From assembly GCA_023212695.1 (NCBI GenBank), contig JALCCG010000467.1, forward strand, positions 1-10,469: a DNA stretch of 10,469 nucleotides. The letters run 5' to 3'. Below, piece after piece: positions 1 to 7,300 of the stretch. This stretch comes from Sporisorium sorghi. Lineage: Eukaryota; Basidiomycota; Ustilaginomycetes; Ustilaginales; Ustilaginaceae. The stretch's first letter is position 1; every line of letters begins with the position of its first letter. A model generated the notes under the pieces. It saw only the letters and a program-made list of their open reading frames with translations, was not told the origin of the DNA and made no database searches. A program made the translations under genes and the position numbers.

Positions 1-2
1 AC

Positions 3-596
3 AAAGTATGGGGCGCCAACCTCGACCCACCCGAGTCCGCCAAGAATGTCATCAAGCCCTGGCACGAGCGTCTATCCGCTGATCCTTCTACACAGTCCAA
101 CGTCGACGATCAGCTCGCCATCACCGTCCCCTTTACATGCCCCGTACGCTTGAAATCCATCCTCATCAACACGGGCACAGGCGACTTTGCTCCAACACGC
201 TGCCGTGCCTTTGTCAACCGTCCTGATGGCATTGATTTTGACGAGGTTGAAGTGGCCGCATCCGACGGTCACCCTGCCGACCTCTCCCCCCTCGCCAGTG
301 CTGCCACGCTCGGCAGTGTAGGCAGCGGCAAGGCACAGGCCGATTTTGCTTTGTTGCGAGGACAGCAAGGCGTCGTCGAGTATCCCGTCAGTGTCGCTCG
401 CTTCTCCCACACCAACAGCATCACCATCGTCCTCTCCCATTCCAACGCCACCACTCTCTCGCGCTTCTTCTACCTCGGCTTCCGAGGCACTGCCCTCGTT
501 CTCAAGAGCGAGCCTGGCGAGAGGCTCAACATTGGTGCTGCCAACTCTGCCGACCGCCCTGTCGACGGTCTGCGTGAAAAGCGCGGTGCTAGCCAG
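3..596 (+). other. PITH domain, C-terminal portion
   Basis: The translated start contains NVIKPWHERL, then DDQLAITVPF and VRLKSILI, then RAFVNRPDGIDFDEVE, then VEYPVSVARFSHTNSITIVL, and finally FFYLGFRGTA. This is the order and spacing of conserved blocks in PITH (DUF1000) domains such as the C-terminal half of human TXNL1 and stand-alone fungal PITH proteins. In TXNL1 the domain binds the 26S proteasome. The first strands lie left of the window. PITH proteins normally end shortly after the segment seen here at ANSADRPVDGLREKRGASQ (to 596), so a stop would be expected near 600; none is present in frame. No thioredoxin domain is visible, but one could lie upstream. Confidence 0.85.
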
Positions 597-3209
597 GGTC
601 TGGCAGGAGGCAGCAACTCGAGATGTCGAACTTCTTCTCCGCAATACATCGTTGGCGACCCAGCAGCTGCACGACGCATAGCTCGGATCGCAGAGCAAGC
701 CAACACCACACCCAGAAGATCGCCGAGGCACAATCGCACCTATGTGCCCGCTACTTCGACCACCACCGATGCAACCGAGTCTCCAACAGCTACACCGACG
801 CGCAAACACAAAGCAAGGCCGTCTCAGCCTGGTGATGCTGGTCAGGACGACACCGAGACTACGCCGCGTGCCAGTCGCAGTCCTGCAAAGACGCGTCGTA
901 CTCCGCACACGGCTCCTCCTGCTCGCGATCGTCCTTCTGTCGCCGGCACTTCAGCTTCAGCAGGCGCCCAGCCGTCCCGCCGAGGATCGCAGACAGAAGC
1001 TCGCGCTGCAGCTTCAAGCTCGAGTGATCCAAATCGACGCCGATCCCTCTCGCAGCCTCCTCCCAACGATGTCTTGCTGCGTCAATTGCACTCTAGCTCC
1101 TTGACGCCTTCCGCCAAGTATGCAGCCGTGCAGCGTCAGGCGCGGACACCCTCGCAAACAGCGGCTCTCGCCACCACGCCAGGAAGGCGCATTCTCGGCA
1201 CACCGCATCGCACCGTTCCCGGCTCGGCCTCGGCTTCGTCCAATCCGTTCGCTGGATCTTCATCATCCCAACCGGCACAGCAGCAAGGCATGCAGACGCC
1301 CGCCACGGACAAACGACGCAAACGCAACGATGCACTCCTCGCCAGTGCACAGCGCACACGAGAGAGGAGGTCCGCCTCTCGCAAAAGCCTGCTCTGGGGC
1401 GGCGTCGGCGGATGGGCAGGTGGACGAGAAGAGTCGCCCATGGACCTTCTGCGTCGCCTCGCGCGTGCCCCTGGCTTTGTGGCCCCGCCTACGCCCTCTC
1501 AAGACTCGATCGCCATGCCACCGCCTGCTGCATCTCGTCTGGGCCGATCCAGCACCGCAAGCTCCACCGCCGCCGCCGACGCCTCCAACTCGCGTGCACG
1601 AGCCAGAGACAGCGCCGCCAGCACCTCGGCACGCTCTTCGCTCAGTCGCGCCACCATGCTCGTCCCCGGCGAATCCGTACCTGGCGACTTGACACGCGAC
1701 AGCAATGTCAGCGACTCGCTCGATGTCGACGAATCTCTCGTCTCTACCTCCGGTACGCCAGATGGCCGCTCTCGATCGCGTCTCTCGGATATGGGCATCC
1801 CGCGTAGGGCGTCCGGTGTGGGTCTCGTTCGAGGCGGCATCTTTGCTGCCATGGCCGATCGACCAAAGACGTCGCGCGTCTCGACAGGGTCGCGCGTCTC
1901 GTTTGCTGCAGACCAGCCCTCGCCTGCTTCGATGCGCTTCGACGACATGTCCGGCCGAAGGGAGGACGAGCTGGAACGCAGTCTCCAGCAGTACGGTGGG
2001 GCCGAGAGCTTCGTCTCTGCTTCAGGCATTGGTCTAGCCACGGCCAAAGCGATCCGTAGGCTCGACGATTTGACGCGACAGAGCTTTTTCAGTGAAGACG
2101 GCGAATTGCAGTACGACGGCGACGAGGAAGAGGAGGAGCAAGCGGACGAGTCGGCGCTCGAAGCAAGGAGGAGCAAGAGTTTCGGTCGATCTCAGTCAGA
2201 ACCGCTCGAAGGTGAAGCCGACGGTTCTGTGCTGTTCCTTGGCCAAGACGACGACGATGTGCCGCAAATGGAGAGTGAGGAGGAAGAGCAAGTGTCGGAC
2301 AGCCTTGCCGTCGATGCACCGGACGACGACTCGGACGGTCTAGCACGACGACTTGCCGCCGACGACTCGGCTTCGCGCGACTTGCTCGATGCATCTCGTG
2401 GCTCCATCACAGCTGGCGACGGTGACGGCGCCGCCGATGACAGCCGAGCCTCGAGGGTGTCGTTTGCAGAGCAGGACAAAGTGTCGTTCCAAGTCGACGA
2501 TGCCTTGTCCTCGGACGACGGCGGTGTCGAATATGGCCTTTCGGTGCGCGAGGAGGACGAGGCCGATGACGACTCGGACGCAGATCAGCGCGATGCCTCC
2601 GCACGGCGCCTCGACCTGCTTGACCCGAAAGACCTCAACGCGCTGCTCAAACGGCGCATCGTCAAGAAGCGCAAGGCGCGCATCTCGCCACACACGGGCG
2701 AGCCCGTGCCGCCGCTGCCCTCTTCCGTCATGCGCGACATCTTCTCCTCCTTTCTCACCCCCTCCTCTGGCGGCTCGTCCACCTCGCTCCTCTCGTCATC
2801 ATCGACCGGCTCCGCGTCCAAAAGAGCCAAGCTCGACAGCACCGTGCTCGACGAACTCGATGCAGCGTGCCATGACTTTTTCGCCGACTTTGCATCCAAC
2901 CTGCTCTCTCAGGCCAAGACACGCACCTCGCGCCGCGCCGCCGAGGCGGGGATCACCATCACCGAGGCCGACGCGGTGGCCGTGCTCAAGCGCCAGGGCA
3001 GGGTCACGCAGCGCCACGACGCCAGCAGCCTCGCGCACAAGCTGCTGCCCAGGGAACTGACGGACCAGATGGAGCTCAGTCGGTGGGCTAAAATGGGGAC
3101 GGTGCAGACGACGCTGAGTGGCATGTTGATGGGTGGAGGGAAGAGGGCGGCTGAGGCTAATGCTACGGCGGGGAGTAGTTTGGATGACGACGAGGAGTCG
3201 GTCGAGTGA
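3..3209 (+). CDS. PITH domain joined in frame to a CENP-T-like kinetochore protein (5' partial)
   Basis: The frame is open from the window edge to a TGA at 3207-3209 (1068 residues visible). Its first ~195 residues are a PITH domain and its last ~125 a CENP-T-type histone fold. CENP-T binds centromeric DNA with CENP-W and recruits Ndc80 and Mis12 to the outer kinetochore. Between them lies a disordered region. The first part (about 680-1500) is basic and rich in S/T-P sites, several matching the CDK consensus [ST]-P-x-[KR] (TPTR, SPAK, TPGR). Next comes WGGVGGWAGG and a possible Ndc80-binding helix, MDLLRRLARAPGFV (1440-1481). The later part (2100-2600) is acidic and holds RVSF twice and KVSF once. 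The frame has no ATG before 1290, so the true start lies left of the window if this is one gene. If it is two genes, the CENP-T start is unresolved: I found no convincing intron between 540 and 840, and GC3 in this frame dips near 610-830. Domain calls are firm; the gene model is not. Confidence 0.75.
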   Translation, partial: KVWGANLDPPESAKNVIKPWHERLSADPSTQSNVDDQLAITVPFTCPVRLKSILINTGTGDFAPTRCRAFVNRPDGIDFDEVEVAASDGHPADLSPLASAATLGSVGSGKAQADFALLRGQQGVVEYPVSVARFSHTNSITIVLSHSNATTLSRFFYLGFRGTALVLKSEPGERLNIGAANSADRPVDGLREKRGASQGLAGGSNSRCRTSSPQYIVGDPAAARRIARIAEQANTTPRRSPRHNRTYVPATSTTTDATESPTATPTRKHKARPSQPGDAGQDDTETTPRASRSPAKTRRTPHTAPPARDRPSVAGTSASAGAQPSRRGSQTEARAAASSSSDPNRRRSLSQPPPNDVLLRQLHSSSLTPSAKYAAVQRQARTPSQTAALATTPGRRILGTPHRTVPGSASASSNPFAGSSSSQPAQQQGMQTPATDKRRKRNDALLASAQRTRERRSASRKSLLWGGVGGWAGGREESPMDLLRRLARAPGFVAPPTPSQDSIAMPPPAASRLGRSSTASSTAAADASNSRARARDSAASTSARSSLSRATMLVPGESVPGDLTRDSNVSDSLDVDESLVSTSGTPDGRSRSRLSDMGIPRRASGVGLVRGGIFAAMADRPKTSRVSTGSRVSFAADQPSPASMRFDDMSGRREDELERSLQQYGGAESFVSASGIGLATAKAIRRLDDLTRQSFFSEDGELQYDGDEEEEEQADESALEARRSKSFGRSQSEPLEGEADGSVLFLGQDDDDVPQMESEEEEQVSDSLAVDAPDDDSDGLARRLAADDSASRDLLDASRGSITAGDGDGAADDSRASRVSFAEQDKVSFQVDDALSSDDGGVEYGLSVREEDEADDDSDADQRDASARRLDLLDPKDLNALLKRRIVKKRKARISPHTGEPVPPLPSSVMRDIFSSFLTPSSGGSSTSLLSSSSTGSASKRAKLDSTVLDELDAACHDFFADFASNLLSQAKTRTSRRAAEAGITITEADAVAVLKRQGRVTQRHDASSLAHKLLPRELTDQMELSRWAKMGTVQTTLSGMLMGGGKRAAEANATAGSSLDDDEESVE
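2715..3090 (+). other. CENP-T-type histone fold with Ser-rich loop insertion
   Basis: The first helix is LPSSVMRDIFSSFL. After an insertion, the second helix is LDELDAACHDFFADFASNLL, followed by the short ITITEADAVAVLKRQGRVT and the closing LAHKLLPREL. The pattern of a Cys/Tyr-Phe long helix, then D-x-x-x-(L/V)-(L/M)-(K/R)-R-Q-G-x-V-T, then LP-x-E, is the hallmark of the CENP-T C-terminus, which pairs with CENP-W. The loop between the first two helices is short in vertebrate CENP-T. Here it holds about 28 mostly Ser/Gly/Thr residues ending in the basic KRAK (2757-2840). The protein stops about 40 residues after the fold. Confidence 0.78.
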
Positions 3210-4129
3210 GACGGCACAATGTACGTGTGGGGACGCTGGAACAATGCAGAGCTTTTGATACCCTGGTCTACGTTATCGATTGTCCGGTTGATTTGAGGCT
3301 GATGGTGTGTGAAACGCGTGGAGTGACAACGTCGACACTCGTCGTTTTTTCGAAGCTGTGCTCATGCTCGGTGGCGCTGCTTGAAGCGCGTGCTCAGCCT
3401 CTTGACAAAGCAACGCCCTGAGTGTGTTCAAGTCTCACGCCACCCTAGGCACCGCAAGTTGTGGCGCAAAGTATACGAGATGTCGGTCGGATCGCGCGAG
3501 TCGCGGTCTGATTTGGGTTCACACGACCCCACCCGCCACAGCGTGTACCCACCAAAGCCCTCACTTCATCTATTGTCCCTCCTCGGCGTTCAAAGCTTGT
3601 CTGTGTGTGCTCGCAGATGCTTTCACGCAACTGTTCCTTGTGTCGTCCCCACATCGCGCTGCCCACTTGCTGCGCTTTTACCAAGCTCACTTTGTGCAAA
3701 TGCTGTATGACCTCCTCTTCTTTCTGCTTCGCTGCGCTCGATTGGGCTCCCTTCCGGCGGCGAGTCCGGAAGCACTCGAAAGTGAAGAAACATGCTCTCT
3801 TTCCGCAATCTATACTTCTGCCCTCTATCAACATCGCTACCGTTCGTGCTCAGGCTTAAGAAAGAGATTCATCAACAATGAGACCCGAGGTGGGAGGCTC
3901 TCGAAAGGCGCGTGGGGCTTGTCGGGATCGTGGGGGGGGAAAAGGTGTTGTTTCGCGGCACGAGCTGACCGGGCCTCATACGCTTAACAACCTCACGACG
4001 TTGTGTGTCAACCTCTGAAGATAAAGCCGGGTCCCCACCAGCAGCCAAAAGCTGTGCTGTCGACCCACCCACTCTCTGTACGTTCCTCTTCATCCCTCTG
4101 CGTACCTGGGCGCAGCGGTGGAACACGCA
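3210..4129. other. Intergenic region between the CENP-T-like gene and the secreted precursor
   Basis: About 920 bases without a supportable gene. Open frames here (for example 3424-3987) have no recognisable protein sequence and no codon bias. No tRNA is present: the only T-arm-like stretch, near 3515, lacks the conserved A of the T-loop and a matching cloverleaf. The region should hold the 3' end of the upstream transcript and the upstream regulatory DNA of the precursor gene. A single MluI-box hexamer (ACGCGT, 3314-3319) is present but isolated. Confidence 0.6.
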
Positions 4130-4135
4130 TATATA
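4130..4135 (+). promoter_or_regulatory. TATA box of the secreted precursor gene
   Basis: TATATA lies in GCATATATACC, 124 bases upstream of the ATG at 4259. It is followed at about 30 bases by a CT-rich stretch (about 4155-4180) that would suit transcription starts, giving a leader of roughly 90-100 bases. A clean TATA box is typical of strongly regulated rather than housekeeping fungal genes; that reading is inference. Confidence 0.5.
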
Positions 4136-4258
4136 CCGCCCCTCCCTCGCTTCACCCCGCATTCCTTTCCTCACCTTTGTAAGAAAGCATCTTCTCCACC
4201 TAGGCTTTGTGCGCGATACACCGGTTGTGTCGTCGCAAGCTGCTGCTCTCTTGCAAGG

Positions 4259-4324
4259 ATGATTTTTCGCAAGTCGATGCTGCTGGTGTCCGTCAGCGTG
4301 CCCCTCCTGCTCTGCGTTAGTGCT
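4259..4324 (+). other. Signal peptide of the precursor
   Basis: The first 22 residues have a basic N-region (MIFRK), a hydrophobic core (MLLVSVSVPLLLCV) and a small-residue cleavage site, VSA before SPIARD. The first Kex2 site, VDKR at residues 36-39, follows soon after and would remove a short pro-segment. The layout fits ER entry and Golgi processing. Confidence 0.85.
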
Positions 4325-7300
4325 AGCCCTATCGCTCGCGATGGAGCCGCTGTCGAGTATCCCGTGGACAAGCGCGGCTTCGTCGATCCGCCCTCGCCAC
4401 ACTATCCCAGGGCCAAACAGCACCATCCTGGCCTGACCAAGCGCGATGCAGTCGTCATCGATCCTGACGGAGGCCTGGTCAAGCCTGGTTTCTCCGGCAA
4501 CGATGCGCCTCACGCCAACTTCCCCAAGCTCAAGCCGCACCATCCTCCCAGCCCGGTCAAGCGCGAACTCGTCATTTACACCGGACCTGACGGATCTCGT
4601 CGGGTCATAGGGCACGTCAAAGGCCCCAATGAACCCGGATTCACGACGCCGCGCCACCCCCCGAGCGGCGACGACGGTGGCTTCAGCGACGAGCATTCTC
4701 TCGAGCGTCGTCGCGCTAACGGACCGCATGGCAAGCTGGAGCGCCGCGACGGCGGCAGCTTCGACGAGCATGCTCTCTCTGCTGCTGCTTACACGAAAGA
4801 GGTGAGCAAGCAGGATCGCTTCCCGCTCAATCACCACTTCCACGGCGACAACAACTGCGACCATCCCGCGCCCGGCGCTCCGCCTTGTGGCGACTACGGC
4901 GACTCCAGGATCGAGAAGCGCGAGCTGCAGGTGGTGGAGGGCGAGGAGCCTGCCGCCCGTCCGCAGATCGAACGGCGCGAAGTGATGGACGACGAGCACT
5001 CTGGTCACGCTCTTTGGATCGAAGAGCGTTCAGTCAATGCCGAGCCCGAGGGCGCTCGGTCTATTCACGACCACGCTTGGCTGCACCGCGCTGCTGAGAA
5101 GCGCACTTGGCCGCAGCAGCCCGTCGACGACTACGATGGCATCCACGGCGACGATGACAGCGGTCTGCAGAAGCGAGACAGCGACGCCAGGTCCGATCTC
5201 TTGCCTGACGGCGGTCCGCCCTCCGGGAGCTCCGACGACGGTGGTGGAAGCAACCCCCGCTCCTGCAGCGACGCTGGCTGCCAACCTCACAGTCGGGGCG
5301 CCAAAGTCATCGGTCGCGTTGCTGAGAGCAAGGTCGAACGCCGTGATGTCGCTGGCGACGATCACGCTAGCGACCTGGTCAAGCGCTCGCCCGACAAGTA
5401 CGACGGCAACCGTGGGGGGCCCGGCTTTTACTGCGATCATTCTCGTCATCCGTCAGGCATCTGCGCCCCTGGTGGTGGTCATGGCGGCGGAGCTGATAGT
5501 GGCGTTTCTGAAAGCAAGATCGAACGTCGCGACGCTGGCCACTACCCGTTCGTCAACGACGATGAGCTCGCCGACAGTCTTCCCAGCCTTTCCAAGCGCT
5601 CGTTGGATCACGAAGAGCACGTCGAGCGTCGCGAGCGCATCATCGACATCGACAGCTTTGACGACGACTTTGGCGGCCGTGGTCCTGCAAAGCGCGCTCT
5701 TGAACGTCGCGCTGACGACTCGAGTGTCGTCATGGGCACCGACGGCAACAACGGCGACGATGGTGGTCAACAGGGTGCAGCAGGAAGTCGGGTCGCACGA
5801 GATGCGAACACTCAGTACGTCAAGAGGTCCATCGGATCCGAGCCTGGAGCTCGTCAAGGTTTCGTCGGTGCCAAGCGTGACATCGAGCGTCGCGCTGGTG
5901 GTAAGCCTAAGCCTTGGGCACGAAACCCAGATGATCCTTATGATGGTTCGCCCGGCAACGATGTCGATCCTGATCCGCCTCACCACGGACTCGAACGTCG
6001 TGACCTTGGCCATATCCCCAGCGTCAACGATGAAAAGTTCGCCGACTTGCGTTCGATCGCTGCCAAGCGCTCTCTTGGTCAAGACCAGCATGTCGAACGT
6101 CGCGACGGTCCCTACCTTGAGGATGTCGAGAAGCGTCAGGTCAAGCGTGACTTACTCAGTGCCAGCGAAGCTAACAACTACGACGGCGCTTTCGGCAACA
6201 AAGATCATCAAGACGGCCGCGAAAGGGGTCATGGTGCTCTCGAACGTCGCACTGATGCTTCTGGACCCAAGCTCTCCAAGCGAGATTCATTTTCATCTCC
6301 TCCCGGCCCGCCTATACACCATGCCAGCGACTTTCCAGGCATTGGCGACGAGCAGGTGGCTAAGCGTGACGTGCGCGAGTACCCTGGCCATGTCAACAGC
6401 GACAACGTTCACGTCGTCGGTGTCAAGCGCCATGTCAAGGCTGACGAAGGCGGCGACGCTGTCGAAGCTCACGATCGCCCAGGGGTATTCGTCAAGCGAT
6501 CTCGGTCTCCTGCCTCTGATATCATGGCTGAAAAGTGGGAGAGCGTTGGAGGGCCGCTGAAAAAACGCTCTCCTCGGGAAGAGTACCACCACGACTACTT
6601 TGATCCTCTTCCCGACGATCCCAGGCCGCCCGGCTATCCGGTGACGTTCGAAAAGCGCTCCTTTGCGGATCTAGACCGTCGTGATACCGAGCGCCGGTGG
6701 CCTTATGATACCGATCCGGAACTCCCTAGCCACACCTGGCCGGACGATGCCACGCACCCAGGCCACGTCAACAAGTACGGCGTTCGCTTCACTGGCGCCA
6801 AGCGTTCTCTACCTCTCGGATCCGTTCACGCCGTCGCTCCGATCGAGCGCGATCTTGCGTCTGTCCAGAAGCGCTCGTCTCCGGATGAGGAAGTTCCTGG
6901 TGATCCTCATCCTCCCGCATCTGCTGCCGTCGCTGCGCAGCAGGAGCATCCGGCGAGACTCGAGAAACGTACCGACGACACGGGTGACGGGACCATGACT
7001 CAAAGGCGAATTTATCCCATGTACATCGAGTCCTCTCTGAACATTCAACCCAAGGGAGGTGTGAATGGTTCTGGCCGCTACGGACACTGTCTTTGCCATA
7101 AAGGCGACGGCGATGATAACTGGAACAACGGTAAACCCTCGAACCCAGTGACATGCCTGGCCAAGTTCGTCGCCTCGGTTGGAAACGACGGCACGTGTAA
7201 GCGCACCAAAGATGACACCGTGTCATGCGTCGAGAAGAAGGGAGGCAAGCCCGTTCTGACGGATGGTGAAAGCACGTGGTGGCAGGAGCGGCTCTGCACG

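Noticed and set aside
651..715. Possible intron that would join ATG 623 to the CENP-T frame
   Set aside because: The donor GTTGGC is poor, no branch site is present, and the join leads into the wrong frame.
3512..3535. tRNA-like T-arm (GGGTTCACACGACCC)
   Set aside because: The conserved A of the T-loop is missing and no acceptor, D or anticodon arms can be drawn around it.
4179..4257. Possible leader intron from GTAAGA to GCAAG before the precursor ATG
   Set aside because: The donor is good, but I see no branch-site consensus and the acceptor is weak. It would not alter the protein.
4118..4258. 47-codon N-terminal extension of the precursor starting from GTG
   Set aside because: It would start before the TATA box, uses a non-ATG codon, and would bury the signal peptide that begins exactly at the ATG 4259.
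3872..5008. 378-codon open frame on the - strand
   Set aside because: It covers the promoter, leader and signal peptide of the precursor gene, shows no recognisable domain, and is explained by GC-rich antisense frames.
5037..6560. 507-codon open frame on the + strand inside the precursor gene
   Set aside because: It is a shadow of the repetitive, GC-rich precursor in a second frame. Its translation is Ser/Thr/Ala/Val-rich without domains, and the precursor frame holds the signal peptide, Kex2 sites and cysteine modules.
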